The notes: generated from the letters alone by a model not told the origin. Shown: positions 19,062-29,858, counted from the first letter of the stretch. The stretch is DNA of 64,000 nt from Pseudomonadota bacterium (GCA_018817515.1 JAHIUD010000083.1:52723-116722); one strand, 5' to 3'. Numbers and translations are program-made.

Positions 19062-20150
19062 TTAGGCCGCCTGGCGGCAGAGCTCTTCCAGCCCGTCCAC
19101 GATCCGAGCTGCGGCGTCCGGCCGGGCGAAGTCCTTGGCCGCGCGGCCCATGGAGCCGAGCCTCGAGCCATCGCCCAGAAGCCCCAGCAGCAGGTCCGCC
19201 AGTTGCGGTCCGCTCAATCCGTGCTGGTCGGCCAGGATGGCCGCGCCCAGGGACTCCAGGTGGCGGGCGTTGACCCGCTGGTGGTCGTGGGCGGCAAAGG
19301 GGAAGGGCACCAGCACCGAGGGGGTGCCCGTGGCCGCCAGCTCGAATATCGTCGAGGCCCCGGCCCGGCACAGGGCCAGATCGGCCCAGGCGTAGGCTGC
19401 GGCCATATCCTCCACAAAGCCCTGGACCTGCGTGTCGTCGGCCCCGGCGGCGCGGTAAGCGGTGCGGATGCGCTCCACATCGGCCCGGCCGGCCTGGTGC
19501 AGGATGTTCACCCGCGCGGCCAAAAGCTGCGGCAGGGCGGCCACGACGAGGTCGCTCAAGGCCTTGGCGCCCTGGCTGCCGCCCAGCACCAGCAGGTTGC
19601 GCCCGCTGCCCGGGGTGCGGTCCACGCTGGCGATCTCCGCGCGCACGGGGTTGCCGGTGCGCAGCACCTTGGACGCCGGGAAATGGTTGTGACGGTCCTC
19701 AAAGGACACGAACACGCGTTTGACCAGCTTGCCCAGGGTGCGGTTGGTGACGCCCGCCACGGAATTCTGCTCGTGCACCGCGCTGGGGATGCCCAGAAGC
19801 GCAGCGGCCAGCACCGGGCAGAAGCCCGCGTACCCGCCGAAGCCGATGACCGCCTGGGGGCCGAAGCGCCGCAGGGCCCGCGTGGCCAAAATGACGCCGC
19901 GCCCCACCCAGACCGTGGCCAGAAGCGCCTTGAGGCCCTTGCCCAGCACGCCGCTGGCGGGCAGCGCGTGGAACTCCAGCCCGGCCTTGCGCGCCAGCTC
20001 GCCCTCGGGACCACTGCCGCCCAGGAAAAGCACCCGCGAGGCCGGGTCGCGGCGGCGCACTTCTGCGGCCACGGCCAGGGCCGGGAAGATGTGCCCGCCC
20101 GTGCCTCCGGTGGTGACCACCAGACGGGAAATATGCTGTGCGGCGCTCAT
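19062..20150 (-). CDS. murG: Lipid II synthase, GlcNAc transferase MurG
   Basis: A membrane-associated GT-B glycosyltransferase of 362 residues that converts lipid I to lipid II. The glycine-rich [15 protein letters not shown] is at the N-terminus, and [14 protein letters not shown] and [12 protein letters not shown] follow. The donor-binding C-domain contains [14 protein letters not shown] and [18 protein letters not shown] 20150 overlaps the ftsW stop by ATGA. The frame runs open upstream as an artefact of high GC. Confidence 0.97.
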   Translation of the reverse strand: MSAAQHISRLVVTTGGTGGHIFPALAVAAEVRRRDPASRVLFLGGSGPEGELARKAGLEFHALPASGVLGKGLKALLATVWVGRGVILATRALRRFGPQAVIGFGGYAGFCPVLAAALLGIPSAVHEQNSVAGVTNRTLGKLVKRVFVSFEDRHNHFPASKVLRTGNPVRAEIASVDRTPGSGRNLLVLGGSQGAKALSDLVVAALPQLLAARVNILHQAGRADVERIRTAYRAAGADDTQVQGFVEDMAAAYAWADLALCRAGASTIFELAATGTPSVLVPFPFAAHDHQRVNARHLESLGAAILADQHGLSGPQLADLLLGLLGDGSRLGSMGRAAKDFARPDAAARIVDGLEELCRQAA

Positions 20151-21256
20151 GTGCGGTTCCTCGACAGGTTGAGGAGAATGCCCACGCAGATGAAGGACAC
20201 GATGAGCGAGCTGCCGCCGTAGCTGATGAAGGGCATGGGCACGCCCTTGGGCGGCACGGTGCCGAGCACCACCGCCAGGTTCATGCATGCGCCAAGCGCC
20301 AGCACGATGGTCATGCCGAACGCCGTGAGCCGGTCCATGAGGTCCTCCTGCAGGAAGGCCACGCGGAAGGCGCGCAGGAACAGAAAGCCCATGAGCAGCA
20401 GCACCAGCGACAGGCCGAGGAAGCCCAGCTCCTCGCCCACCACGGCCATGATGAAGTCGTTGTGCGCCTCGGGCAGAAAGAGCAGCTTTTGCTTGCCAGC
20501 GCCCAGGCCCGCGCCGAAGAACCGGCCGGAGCCGAAGGCGTAGAGCGACTGCACAAGCTGGTAGCCCGTGGTCTTGGCCGTGGCGAAGGGGTCCAGGAAG
20601 GCCGTCCAGCGCTTCAGGCGATAGGGCGAGGAGGCGATGAGCAGCCAGCCGCCCCAGCCGCCCGCGAGCATGGCGCCCAGCAGGTAGATGATGCGGGTGC
20701 CGCCGGCCAGGCACATGAACATGAGCAGGATGGCCAGGAGCATGGCCCCGCCGAAGTCCGGCTGCATGAGCAAGAGCAGGCTCATGACGCCTGTGGCCGC
20801 AAAGGGCGGAATGAAGCCCACGCTGAAGGTCTTGACCTGCATGATCTCCTGCTTCCGTGCGAAGAAATAGGCCAGGTAGAGCACCAGTGCGGGCTTGGCG
20901 AACTCCAGCGGCTGCAGCGAGACCGGCCCCAGGGGGATCCAGCGCCGCGCGCCGCCCGCCGTTGTGCCGATGACCAGGCACAGGCCCAGCAGCAGGACGG
21001 CCAGGAACATCCAGAGGTACGTCAGGTCGTAGAAGAATTTGCGGTTCACCCGCGCGCAGAAGATCATGGCCGCGATGCCCACGACGTAGAACACCGCCTG
21101 CTTTTTGAAGAACAGGTACTTGTCGTGGTAGAAGCGCTCGGCCATCATGCCCGAGCTTGAGAAGACCATGATCAGCCCGATGCCGCCCAGCAGCACCGCG
21201 GCGAAAAGGAGCCAGTAGTCCATGGGATAGTACTGGGTACCCCGGCGCTGGTTCAT
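20147..21256 (-). CDS. ftsW: Peptidoglycan glycosyltransferase FtsW
   Basis: A SEDS-family polytopic protein of 369 residues, polymerising lipid II at the septum with FtsI. About ten membrane helices are visible. The family motif region PEAHNDFIMAVVGEELGFLG and the C-terminal GVPMPFISYGGSSLI are highly conserved. AGGAGGGCAGGCC precedes ATG 21256, which overlaps the murD stop. Confidence 0.96.
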   Translation of the reverse strand: MNQRRGTQYYPMDYWLLFAAVLLGGIGLIMVFSSSGMMAERFYHDKYLFFKKQAVFYVVGIAAMIFCARVNRKFFYDLTYLWMFLAVLLLGLCLVIGTTAGGARRWIPLGPVSLQPLEFAKPALVLYLAYFFARKQEIMQVKTFSVGFIPPFAATGVMSLLLLMQPDFGGAMLLAILLMFMCLAGGTRIIYLLGAMLAGGWGGWLLIASSPYRLKRWTAFLDPFATAKTTGYQLVQSLYAFGSGRFFGAGLGAGKQKLLFLPEAHNDFIMAVVGEELGFLGLSLVLLLMGFLFLRAFRVAFLQEDLMDRLTAFGMTIVLALGACMNLAVVLGTVPPKGVPMPFISYGGSSLIVSFICVGILLNLSRNRT

Positions 21257-22596
21257 GGCCTGCCCTCCTGTCCCGCTTCCGAGGCCAGGACCTGGGCCAC
21301 GCGGGCAAAGTCGCGCCCGCGCTCGGTGTAGCCGGAGTATGCGTCGAAGCTGGCCGTGGCCGGGGAGAGCAGGATCATGTCGCCGGGCTTGGCCAGGGCT
21401 GCCTGGCGGCGCACGGCGGCCTCCAGGGTCTGGTCCCAGGCCACGGGGAAATGTGGGCTGAGCGCGGGCTCGAAGACCTCGCGGCTGGCGCCGAACAGCC
21501 CAACGGACACCACGCGCTCGCGCAGGGCGGGCAGGATGTCCTCCACCACGCCGCCCTTGAACACGCCGCCCATGAGCAGGCGCACGGGCCGGTCGAAGCT
21601 TTTCACGGCGGCGGCCACGGAGTCCAGGGTGGTGGCCTTGGAGTCGTTGACGAAGAGCACGCCGCCAACCTCGCCCACGGGCTCGATGCGGTGCGGCAGG
21701 GCCTTGAAGGCGGCGATGGCGGCTCTGGCCTGGGCCTCGGTGATGCCGAAGGGCTCGACCATGCGCCAGGCCGCGGCGATGTTCTCGCGGTTGTGCGCGC
21801 CGGGCAGGCCCGGGCACTCGAAATCGGTGTCCGCGCGGAAGTAGTCGCGCTGGGCGCGGGTGAAGCCGCGGGCCTCCAGCTCCTCGCGCATGGCCTCGGG
21901 CGCGATGGCCTTGCAGCCGTGGTCCTGCCGGGCGAAGAGGTTCAGCTTGGCGCTCAGGTACTCTTCCATGTCCAGGTGGTAGTCCAGGTGGTTGGCCGAG
22001 AAGTTGAGCAGGGCCGCCACACGCGGGGCGAAGGTCCGGCAGTTCTGGAGCTGGAAGCTCGAGATCTCGATGACCAGCACGTCTGCCGGAGATTCGCTCA
22101 TCAGGTAGTCGCACAGGGGCGTGCCGATATTGCCGCCCACAAAGGGCGTCAGACCCGCGTGCGTGAGGATGTGCCCCACGAGGGTGGTTGTGGTGGTTTT
22201 GCCGTTGGTGCCGGTGATGGCGATGACCGGCTCGTCTAGGAACCAGGAGGCGAACTCCATCTCGGCCACCACGCGCCAGGGGTCCACACCCGCCAGCACG
22301 GCCGCGAGCTTCTTCACCGGCACGCCGGGGGAGAGCACCACCAGGTGCGCGTCGGCGAACTGGGCCGGGGTGTGCGGCCCGGCCTCAAGGGTCAGCCCGG
22401 CGTCAGCGGGGTTGGGGGTGACCTTCAGCAGCACGTCCTGGGACAGGTCGGCCTTGGCGTCCACCAGGCGTACTTTCGCTCCCAGGGTGAGCAGGAAACG
22501 GCACGCGGCCAGCCCGGAAACGCCCGCTCCGACAACCACCACGAGGCGGTTCTCGAAAATCTTTAGACTTTTCAGGAGGTCACGTTTTCTGTTCAT
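21253..22596 (-). CDS. murD: UDP-N-acetylmuramoylalanine--D-glutamate ligase
   Basis: Adds D-Glu to UDP-MurNAc-Ala; 447 residues. Motifs are VVVVGAGVSGLAACRFLL near the N-terminus, ATP loop ITGTNGKTTTTTLVG, NFSANHLDYH, and the C-terminal VLFVNDSKATTLDSVAAAVKSF. I chose ATG 22596 because AGGTGG lies five bases ahead. GTG 22605, directly adjoining the mraY stop, is an alternative adding three residues. Confidence 0.96.
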   Translation of the reverse strand: MNRKRDLLKSLKIFENRLVVVVGAGVSGLAACRFLLTLGAKVRLVDAKADLSQDVLLKVTPNPADAGLTLEAGPHTPAQFADAHLVVLSPGVPVKKLAAVLAGVDPWRVVAEMEFASWFLDEPVIAITGTNGKTTTTTLVGHILTHAGLTPFVGGNIGTPLCDYLMSESPADVLVIEISSFQLQNCRTFAPRVAALLNFSANHLDYHLDMEEYLSAKLNLFARQDHGCKAIAPEAMREELEARGFTRAQRDYFRADTDFECPGLPGAHNRENIAAAWRMVEPFGITEAQARAAIAAFKALPHRIEPVGEVGGVLFVNDSKATTLDSVAAAVKSFDRPVRLLMGGVFKGGVVEDILPALRERVVSVGLFGASREVFEPALSPHFPVAWDQTLEAAVRRQAALAKPGDMILLSPATASFDAYSGYTERGRDFARVAQVLASEAGQEGRP

Positions 22597-22605
22597 GCCC
22601 GCCAC

Positions 22606-23682
22606 CTACCGCAACTTCAGCGTGCTTAAGGCCATGAGGGCCATGAGAATGGAAAGGATCCAGAAACGGATAATGATCTTGGACTCGGGGATGCCCTTGA
22701 GCTCGAAATGGTGGTGCAGCGGGGCCATGCGGAAAATGCGCTTGCCGCCGCTCATCTTGAAGTAGCCCACCTGGAGGATCACCGAGAGCGTCTCGAACAC
22801 GAACACGCCGCCCACCAGGGCCAGCACCAGCTCCTGCTTGGCCAGCACGGCGATGAACCCAAGGGTTCCGCCCAGGGAGAGCGAGCCCACGTCGCCCATG
22901 AAGACCTGGGCCGGGTAGGCGTTGAACCAGAGGAAGCCGAGGCCCGCGCCCACCAGCGCCCCGCAGAACACCGTGACCTCGCCCACGCCGGGTACGGGCG
23001 TGATGTTCAGGTAGGCCGAGATCACCGCGTTGCCCGCGGCGTAGATGAAGATGGCGAAGCAGGCGGCGGAGACCACCAGCGGACCGATGGCCAGGCCGTC
23101 CAGCCCGTCGGTGAGGTTCACGGCGTTGGAGGCGGCCACGAGCACCAGCACGGCGAAGGGCAGGTAGAACAGCCCCAGGTCCGGGTGGATGTGCTTGAAG
23201 AAGGGCACGGCCAGAGTGGTGGAGTACGCGGGCTGGAAGATCAAGAGCGCGATGGCCGACCCGGCCACGAAGACCTGTCCGGCCAGCTTGGCGCGCGGGG
23301 AGATGCCCTTGTTCTGCTTCTTGACCACCTTGGTGTAGTCGTCCCAGAAGCCCACGGCCCCGAAGCCGATGAAGACGTACAGCGTCAGCCAGATGTAGGC
23401 GTTGGTAAGATCGCCCCAGAGCAGCACGCTGGAGACCAGCGAGATGGCGATGAGCAGGCCGCCCATGGTCGGGGTGCCTTCCTTGGCCTGGTGGCAGGCC
23501 ACCTCTTCCAGGATGTGCTGGCGGCAGCGCAGGGCCTTCAACCACTCGATGAGCCTGGGCCCGAGCAGGATGGAAATGACCAGCGCCGTCAGCAGCGCGT
23601 AGACGCTGCGGAAGGTGATGTAGCGCACGACATTGAACAGCGAAATTTTGGCCGCAAGCGGGTAGAGGAGGTGATAGATCAT
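22606..23682 (-). CDS. mraY: Phospho-N-acetylmuramoyl-pentapeptide transferase
   Basis: An integral-membrane enzyme of 358 residues that makes lipid I on undecaprenyl phosphate, with ten helices. Signatures are [10 protein letters not shown], the Mg-binding [34 protein letters not shown], and the histidine loop [11 protein letters not shown]. The ATG overlaps the murF stop by ATGA. A much longer upstream frame is a shadow. Confidence 0.98.
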   Translation of the reverse strand: MIYHLLYPLAAKISLFNVVRYITFRSVYALLTALVISILLGPRLIEWLKALRCRQHILEEVACHQAKEGTPTMGGLLIAISLVSSVLLWGDLTNAYIWLTLYVFIGFGAVGFWDDYTKVVKKQNKGISPRAKLAGQVFVAGSAIALLIFQPAYSTTLAVPFFKHIHPDLGLFYLPFAVLVLVAASNAVNLTDGLDGLAIGPLVVSAACFAIFIYAAGNAVISAYLNITPVPGVGEVTVFCGALVGAGLGFLWFNAYPAQVFMGDVGSLSLGGTLGFIAVLAKQELVLALVGGVFVFETLSVILQVGYFKMSGGKRIFRMAPLHHHFELKGIPESKIIIRFWILSILMALMALSTLKLR

Positions 23683-25106
23683 GCGCGGCCTCCCTTGCCT
23701 GTCTTGTCGCCATCGATCGCCAGCCCGGCCAGAAGCGCCTGGGCGTAGCGTTCCATGCCGCAGGAGCGCGAGCCCTTGACCAGCACCACGCCGCGCGCGC
23801 CGCTCTGGGAAGCGTGCAGAACGGGCATCTGCGCGAGCACCTGGGCGGGCTCGGAAATTTCCGTCACGGCCACGGCCTTGCCAGCGCCTGCGGCCACGGC
23901 AGCGGCGAACTCGCCCTGGAAGAACACGGCGGCGGGCTTGAGGCCAGGCAGAAGCGCGCCCAGCTCCTCGTGGGCCTTGGCGGCGCCAGCGCCCAGCTCT
24001 TTCATGTCGCCCAGGACCAGCACCAGGGGCGCGCCCGCGGCCAGCAGGCTTGCGGCCTCCAGGCTGCGGCGCATGGAGAGCGGGTTGGCGTTGTAGGAGT
24101 CGTCCACCACGCACCAGCCGCCCACTTCCGTGCAGCAGAAGCGCTGGCCCGGCAGCACGGCCTTGCCCAGGCCCTCGGCGATCTGGTCGGTGGTCAGGCC
24201 CAGCAGATGGCAGGCCCCGGCCACGGCGGCGGCGTTCTCGGCGAAGTGCTCGCCGCAGGCCGGCAGCTCGGCCCAGAAGGCCTGGCCGTCGACAATGATC
24301 TCGTAGAGTCCGCGCCCGCTGGGCAGGGCCTCCTCGAAGCGTGCGTAGTAGGTGGCGAAGCTGTTCTGCGCGGAGAATCCGACGACCCCGGGCAGCGCGG
24401 CCAGGGCTTCGGTCCAGAGCTCGGGATAGTCCATGCTGCACAGGCCCATGCCGCCGGGGCGCACATGGGACAGCAGCGCAGCCTTGGCCTTGGCCACGCC
24501 GTCAAGGCTGCCCAGCCCTTCCAGGTGCGCCGGGCCGATGTTCAGCACCAGCGCCAGGTCCGGGGCGATGATGACGCCCAGCTCGGCCATGTCGTGGGGT
24601 TTGCTGATGCCCACTTCCATGACCCAGGCGTCCTCGCTGCCGCTGGCGGCGAGCATGGACAGGGGCAAGCCCACCTGATTGTTGAAATTCTTGTGGTTCT
24701 TGGCCACCTTCATGCTGTTCGCCAGGGTCTGGGCCAGGAGCTCCTTGACCGTGGTCTTGCCCGCGCTGCCGGTGAGGGCCAGCACCTTGGCCGAGGTCGC
24801 GTTGCGCCAGGCGCGGGCCAGTCTGCCCAGGGCCAGCTGGGTGTCGTCCACCAGGATGACCGGGCAGGAAATCCCATCCAGCGGGCGGGCGGCCACCAGG
24901 GCGGCGGCACCGGCCTGGGCAACCTGCGCGGCGAAGTCGTGGGCGTCGAAGCGCTCGCCCTTGAGGCAGACGAACAGGTCGCCGGGCTGGACCTCACGGG
25001 AGTCGGTGCGCACGGAGGATATCACGCGCGAGCCCTGCGGCCTTTCCGCTTCGGGCAGTCCGGCTCCGGTCAGGACCAGGGCGATGGCGTCGAGCGTCAT
25101 GTTCAT
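23679..25106 (-). CDS. murF: UDP-MurNAc-tripeptide--D-Ala-D-Ala ligase
   Basis: Adds D-Ala-D-Ala; 475 residues from ATG 25106. N-terminal substrate domain with [29 protein letters not shown] in outline, ATP loop [27 protein letters not shown], and the C-terminal [18 protein letters not shown] followed by LGDMKELG. It overlaps murE by ATGA. No ddl gene is in this cluster, so D-Ala-D-Ala must be made elsewhere. Confidence 0.96.
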   Translation of the reverse strand: MNMTLDAIALVLTGAGLPEAERPQGSRVISSVRTDSREVQPGDLFVCLKGERFDAHDFAAQVAQAGAAALVAARPLDGISCPVILVDDTQLALGRLARAWRNATSAKVLALTGSAGKTTVKELLAQTLANSMKVAKNHKNFNNQVGLPLSMLAASGSEDAWVMEVGISKPHDMAELGVIIAPDLALVLNIGPAHLEGLGSLDGVAKAKAALLSHVRPGGMGLCSMDYPELWTEALAALPGVVGFSAQNSFATYYARFEEALPSGRGLYEIIVDGQAFWAELPACGEHFAENAAAVAGACHLLGLTTDQIAEGLGKAVLPGQRFCCTEVGGWCVVDDSYNANPLSMRRSLEAASLLAAGAPLVLVLGDMKELGAGAAKAHEELGALLPGLKPAAVFFQGEFAAAVAAGAGKAVAVTEISEPAQVLAQMPVLHASQSGARGVVLVKGSRSCGMERYAQALLAGLAIDGDKTGKGGRA

Positions 25107-26593
25107 GGCCGGACCTCGCCATGCACTTCGCGGATGGCGCGGCCCACAGCCTCGACGTCGGAGAAGGGGTGCTTGACGTCGCCGATCTGCTGGTAGCTCT
25201 CGTGGCCCTTGCCCGCCACGAGCAGGGCGTCGCCCGGGCGCATGAGGGCGATGGCCTGGCACAGGGCCTTGTAGCGGTCCGGCTCTTCGATGACGGTCAG
25301 GCCGGCGGGGCCGTTCTGCAGTCCGGGACGCACGTCGGCCATGATGGCAAGCGGGTCCTCGTGGCGCGGGTTGTCGCTGGTCAAGACGGCCACGTCCGAG
25401 AGCCCGGCCACGGCCTGGCCCATGAGCGGACGCTTGGTGCGGTCGCGGTTTCCGCCGCAGCCGAACACGGTGAGCACGCGGGAGAAATCCAGGGCGCGCA
25501 GGGCGCTAAGCACGTTTATGAGCGCGTCCGGGGTGTGGGCGTAGTCCACGAAGATGTCCAGGCCCTTGTCGTTCTGCACCCGTTCCAGACGTCCGGGCAC
25601 GCCAGTGAAGGGAGCGAGCGCCTGCATGTCCGCAGGGCCGAGGCCCAGGCCCAGCCCCACGGCCTGGGCGGCCATGAGGTTGCTGGCGTTGTGCGCGCCC
25701 ACCAGCCCGGAATCAAGGGTCCAGCACTTGCCCTCGAACTCCATGCGCAGGCTCACGCCCTTGCCGGTGCAGGAGGTCATGACGCCTTTGAGCATGCGGT
25801 TGCCAGCGGGCGCGGCGGTGTTGGCCAGGGTGAAGCCCACGGCGTCGGGCAGCTCGGAGAGCAGGCGCAGGCCGTAGGCGTCGTCGGCGTTGGCGGCCTT
25901 GAACTTGTCCGCGCGCGGGTAGCCCGCGAACAACAGCTTCTTGGCCTGGTAGTACTCCTCGAAATCCCCGTGGTAGTCCAGATGGTCCTGGGTCAGGTTG
26001 ATCAGCGCGCAGGCGTCGAACTCCAGGCCTGCCACGCGCTTCTGGTGCAGGGCGTGGGAACTGGTCTCCATGACCACGGTGTCCACGGCGTCGGCGGACA
26101 TCTGGGCGAAGAGCTCGTGCAGCCGCCAGCAGCCAGGGGTGGTCAGGCTGGCCTCGATGCTGGTGCCGGGCCAGCGGTAGCTGACGGTACCCAGCACGCC
26201 GACCTTGCGCCCGGCTGCGGTGAGCAGGCCCTCCAGCAGGTAGGTGATGGTGGTCTTGCCGTTGGTGCCGGTGACGGCCACCACCTGCATGGCCTGCTTG
26301 TGGGTGCGGAAATGCTTGGCGGCCAGCTGGCCCAGAGCGTCGGGCACGTCGGCCACGGTCATGAGCTTGGCTGTTTCACTGTGCGGCAGCAGCACCTCTG
26401 GCCCGGCCACGACCCAGCCCGCGCCCTTGGCCAGGGCCTGGGCCAGGAAGTCGGCGCTCTTGTCGCCGGCTGCGGGCATGAGGGCGAAGACCTCGCCGGG
26501 GCAAACCTCGCGGGAGTCCGTGCGGACCATGAGTCCGCGGCCGACCAGGGTCAGCAGTTCGTTCCAGCGTGCCTTGCGTGCGGCGGGCATCAC
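25103..26593 (-). CDS. murE: UDP-MurNAc-Ala-Glu--diaminopimelate ligase
   Basis: The third Mur ligase, 496 residues. RTDSREVCPGEVFALMP is at the N-terminus, the ATP loop is VTGTNGKTTITYLLEG, and NLTQDHLDYHG follows. The specificity motif TSDNPRHEDP contains DNPR, the hallmark of meso-diaminopimelate addition, so the wall is A2pm-type. GTG 26593 gives a four-base GTGA overlap with ftsI; the adjoining ATG 26590 is equally possible. Confidence 0.96.
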   Translation of the reverse strand: MMPAARKARWNELLTLVGRGLMVRTDSREVCPGEVFALMPAAGDKSADFLAQALAKGAGWVVAGPEVLLPHSETAKLMTVADVPDALGQLAAKHFRTHKQAMQVVAVTGTNGKTTITYLLEGLLTAAGRKVGVLGTVSYRWPGTSIEASLTTPGCWRLHELFAQMSADAVDTVVMETSSHALHQKRVAGLEFDACALINLTQDHLDYHGDFEEYYQAKKLLFAGYPRADKFKAANADDAYGLRLLSELPDAVGFTLANTAAPAGNRMLKGVMTSCTGKGVSLRMEFEGKCWTLDSGLVGAHNASNLMAAQAVGLGLGLGPADMQALAPFTGVPGRLERVQNDKGLDIFVDYAHTPDALINVLSALRALDFSRVLTVFGCGGNRDRTKRPLMGQAVAGLSDVAVLTSDNPRHEDPLAIMADVRPGLQNGPAGLTVIEEPDRYKALCQAIALMRPGDALLVAGKGHESYQQIGDVKHPFSDVEAVGRAIREVHGEVRP

Positions 26594-28575
26594 TTGTTCC
26601 CTTCCTGCAGCCAGAGGATGAAGCCGTCGTCCTTGCCGTTGCTTTTGGCCTCCGGCCAGGGCTCGCCCGGCTGGGGCTTCTGCCGCGCGATGACCATGCC
26701 CGAGCCCTTGAGCGTGGGCACGACGCCGCGTTTGCCCAGGGCCTCCAGCGCACGGCGCACGGGCAGGCCGGTGAGGTCGGGCACGTTGGCCCCTGTCAGG
26801 GCTGCCGGGGCGCGGGTGGCCTTCTCGTGCATGGAGGACTCGGAGGGCTCGGTCTGCGGGGCGACGGCCTTGGCCTCGGGCAGACGGTTGTAGTACGACA
26901 GGGTCTTGATGGCGATCTCGCGCACGGCCGGGGCGCAGACGATGCCGCCCAGGGCCACGGGCGAGGGTTCGTCCACGATGGCCATGATCAGAAATTCTGG
27001 CTTGTCGCCGGGGAACAGGCCCACGAAGGAGGCCACGTTGCCCTCGCCGTAGCCCTTGCCGGTGGCGGCGGCCTTCTGTGCGGTGCCGGTCTTGCCCGCC
27101 ACCACGACGCCGGGGATGCGCGCCAGTTTGCCCGTGCCGTCCTCTTCCACCACCTCGCGCATCATGGCGAGCACCGTCTCCACGGTCTGCTGGCTGAAGA
27201 TGCGCTCTGGTTTTGGCTCTTCCGTGGCGACAGGCTCAAGGACCAGCTTGAGCGGCTTGGTCAGGCCCTTGTTGGCCAGCACCATGTATGCCCTGGCCAT
27301 CTGCAGGCCGGTGACGCCGATGCCCTGGCCAAAGGAGATGGTGGCCAGGTCGAACTCGCCCCATTCCTTGGCCGTGCGCAGCAGGCCGGGGGACTCGGAG
27401 GGGATGTTCAGGCCGGAGCGCTCGCCGAAGCCAAGCTTGCGCAGGGTGTTGTAGTAGGGCTGTGCGCCAAGCGACAGGCCGATCTTGGCCGTGCCGATGT
27501 TGCTTGAGTAGCGCAGAATGCGGTTGGCCGAGAGCCAGTGGTACGGGTGGGTGTCGCGGATGGTCTTGCCGCGCAGGACCCACTTGCCGTTCTCGCAGTC
27601 GAAGATCTTGTTCTGGTCGATGACCTTCTGCTCCAGGGCGGCGGCAAAGACGAAGGGCTTCATGGTGGAGCCCGGCTCGAACATGTCCAGCGCCGCGCGG
27701 AAGCGGCGGGCCGAGGGCTTGGACAGGCTGGCGGCGTTGGGGTTGAGGAACGGGAAGTGCGCCAGGGCCAAAATCTCGCCCGTCTCGACCTTGACCACCA
27801 GGGCCATGCCGGAACGGCCGTTGTAGCGGGTCACGGCGTCGGCCAGGGCCTGCTCCGCGGCGTCCTGGATCACGGTGTCCAGCGTCAGGCGCACGTCGGC
27901 CCCGCGGATGTCCATCTCGCGCCCCTGGTCGTCCAGGTACAGCCTGCGCCCGGTGGCGTCGCGCTGGACCACGTACTTGGCCTGGCGACCGGCCATGCGC
28001 TCCTCGAAATGCTTTTCCATGCCCTCAAGGCCCACGCCGTCTACGCCGACGAAGCCGATGACCTGCCCTGCGGAGTGGTGGTTGGGGAACATGCGGCGGT
28101 ATTCGCTGGTCAAGAACACGCCCGGCAGCTTCTCGGCCTCGATGGCCTGGGCCTCGCGGTCGCCGATCTGGCGCTTGATCCAGACAAAACCCTTCTTCGA
28201 GGACAGGTCCTTTTCGATGTTCTTTTGGGGAACATCCAGGATCTGTCCCAGAATCTGGGCGGTCTGGGCCGCGTTGGCGACCTTGATGGGCGAAACGTAC
28301 ACGGATTTGCTCTCCACGCTTGTGGCCAGTATGGAGCCGTTCCTGTCGTAGATGCGGCCCCGTTCTCCCAATTCAAACCCTGTTGCCAGGCTCTGCCTGT
28401 CGGCGCCCTTCTTGAGCTCCGGGCCGAGATACAGCTGCACGTAGGCGGCCCGGCCCCAGAGCGACAGCCAGATGGCGGCGAAGAACAGGCCCACCAGCAA
28501 GAGCTTCAGCTTGCCGATGTCCGTCTTGCCTCTGGTCGGTGCTCCCTCCCGGCTGCGTGACACGCGCTTGGCCAT
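26590..28575 (-). CDS. ftsI: Division-specific transpeptidase FtsI (PBP3) with PASTA domain
   Basis: A class B penicillin-binding protein of 661 residues. A cytoplasmic tail is followed by one membrane helix (about 22-45), then the pedestal domain. The transpeptidase domain has S293-T-M-K296 (catalytic serine and lysine), S347-S-N349 and K485-T-G-T488. The last 70 residues (VPDLTGLPVRRALEALGKRG onward) form a PASTA domain, seen in delta-proteobacterial and Gram-positive homologues but not in Escherichia coli FtsI. It crosslinks septal peptidoglycan with FtsW. It lies 15 bases after the ftsL stop. Confidence 0.96.
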   Translation of the reverse strand: MAKRVSRSREGAPTRGKTDIGKLKLLLVGLFFAAIWLSLWGRAAYVQLYLGPELKKGADRQSLATGFELGERGRIYDRNGSILATSVESKSVYVSPIKVANAAQTAQILGQILDVPQKNIEKDLSSKKGFVWIKRQIGDREAQAIEAEKLPGVFLTSEYRRMFPNHHSAGQVIGFVGVDGVGLEGMEKHFEERMAGRQAKYVVQRDATGRRLYLDDQGREMDIRGADVRLTLDTVIQDAAEQALADAVTRYNGRSGMALVVKVETGEILALAHFPFLNPNAASLSKPSARRFRAALDMFEPGSTMKPFVFAAALEQKVIDQNKIFDCENGKWVLRGKTIRDTHPYHWLSANRILRYSSNIGTAKIGLSLGAQPYYNTLRKLGFGERSGLNIPSESPGLLRTAKEWGEFDLATISFGQGIGVTGLQMARAYMVLANKGLTKPLKLVLEPVATEEPKPERIFSQQTVETVLAMMREVVEEDGTGKLARIPGVVVAGKTGTAQKAAATGKGYGEGNVASFVGLFPGDKPEFLIMAIVDEPSPVALGGIVCAPAVREIAIKTLSYYNRLPEAKAVAPQTEPSESSMHEKATRAPAALTGANVPDLTGLPVRRALEALGKRGVVPTLKGSGMVIARQKPQPGEPWPEAKSNGKDDGFILWLQEGNK

Positions 28576-28590
28576 GGCCGCCCCTGCCGG

Positions 28591-28881
28591 CTACTTTCCC
28601 TGATCCTGCCCGTTCATCAGCCGCATCTGTCCCGGCCCAACGGGCCCAAGCCCGTATGTGGCCGCCAGGCGCTTGAGGCGGTAAGGCGAGATCAGGTTGT
28701 TGCGCTCCAGTTCGAGCTTGGAAGCCAGCGCCGTGCGGCTGCTCAGCTCCTTCTCCATCTTGCTCAGGTCGTAAGCCAGGTCCATGCGCTCGATGTTCAG
28801 CCAGACCGAGGACAGGCTCAAGAGCAGCACGCCGCTGATGGCGCAGAAATACATGAGGACCGAGCCCTTGGCGGCGCTCAT
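28591..28881 (-). CDS. ftsL: Cell division protein FtsL-like
   Basis: 96 residues with a short cytoplasmic tail, one membrane helix (VLMYFCAISGVLLLSLSSVWL) and an extracytoplasmic coiled coil (DLAYDLSKMEKELSSRTALASKLELE). Primary sequence in FtsL is poorly conserved. The identification rests on topology, size and the position between rsmH and ftsI. The start overlaps the rsmH stop by ATGA. Confidence 0.85.
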   Translation of the reverse strand: MSAAKGSVLMYFCAISGVLLLSLSSVWLNIERMDLAYDLSKMEKELSSRTALASKLELERNNLISPYRLKRLAATYGLGPVGPGQMRLMNGQDQGK

Positions 28882-29858
28882 GGCCGTCCCCCGGTCTGGA
28901 GCGGGCCCAGGCGCTCGGCCACGCGCATCTTGGCGCTGCGGCTGCGCGGGTTGCGGTCCATCTCAAGCTGGGTGGGCAGCTGGGGCTTCTTGGTCAGGAT
29001 GCGCGCCAGCGGGGTGCGGTCGCAGGTGCAGATCTGCTGCTCAAGCGGGCAGCGGCAGCCCTTGGCCCAATGGCGAAAGGCCTCCTTCACTTCGCGGTCC
29101 TCCGCGGAGTGGAAGGAGATGACGGCCAGCCGGGCTCCGGGCTTCAGATACTGCACGATGCGCTCCAAAAAGTCTTTGATCTCGCCGATCTCGTTGTTCA
29201 CGGCCATGCGCAGGGCCATGAAAGTGCGCGTGGCCGGGTGATTGCGGGCTTCCCGGCGGCGGTCGGGGGGATACGCCTTGGCCACGATCTCCGCAAGTCT
29301 TGACGTGGTCCGAATCTCCTCGGTCTCGCGTATGCGCACGATTGCGCGGGCGATTTTTCCGCCCAGGGGCTCGTCGCCCAGGTCGCGGATGATCTGCTTC
29401 AAGTCTTCGAAGTGCGCCCTGTTCACCAGCACGCGGGCCGAGTCCATGCCGCTTGTGGCGTCCATGCGCATGTCCAGCGGGCCGTCGGCCATGAAGCTGA
29501 ACCCGCGCTCGGCCTCGTCCAGCTGGAGCGAGGACACGCCCAGGTCGAGCACAGCGCCGTCAAGCTTGTCCCAGCCGACCTCTTCCAGGGCCTGCTCGAA
29601 ATCGCTGAAGGCCAGGTGGAAGCTCTGCGCCTGGCCGGGAAATTCGTTCAGGCGCTCGCGCGCCAGGGCCAGGGCCTGCTCGTCGCGGTCCAGGCAGAGC
29701 AGCTCGGCCTGACCGCCGGAGGCCCTGAGCAGCCCGAGGCTGTGCCCAGCCAGGCCCAGGGTGCCGTCGAGGTAGCGGCCACCAGGCTTGGGGGCCAAAT
29801 ATTCCACCACTTCCTGCAGCATTACCGGAATGTGGGGGACCTCCTGTGCATCGCTCAT
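28878..29858 (-). CDS. rsmH: 16S rRNA (cytosine1402-N4)-methyltransferase
   Basis: The class I SAM methyltransferase RsmH/MraW, 326 residues. HIPVMLQEVVEYLAP is at the N-terminus, LDGTLGLAGHS forms the SAM loop, and LDLGVSSLQLDEAERGFSF and AVISFHSAEDREVKEAFR are signature regions. It methylates C1402 in the ribosomal decoding centre. It is second in the division operon, 17 bases after mraZ. Confidence 0.97.
   Translation of the reverse strand: MSDAQEVPHIPVMLQEVVEYLAPKPGGRYLDGTLGLAGHSLGLLRASGGQAELLCLDRDEQALALARERLNEFPGQAQSFHLAFSDFEQALEEVGWDKLDGAVLDLGVSSLQLDEAERGFSFMADGPLDMRMDATSGMDSARVLVNRAHFEDLKQIIRDLGDEPLGGKIARAIVRIRETEEIRTTSRLAEIVAKAYPPDRRREARNHPATRTFMALRMAVNNEIGEIKDFLERIVQYLKPGARLAVISFHSAEDREVKEAFRHWAKGCRCPLEQQICTCDRTPLARILTKKPQLPTQLEMDRNPRSRSAKMRVAERLGPLQTGGRP

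Noticed and set aside
20151..21308. N-terminal extension of murG over ftsW
   Set aside because: The extension is a shadow of ftsW; MurG homology starts at the ATG at 20150.
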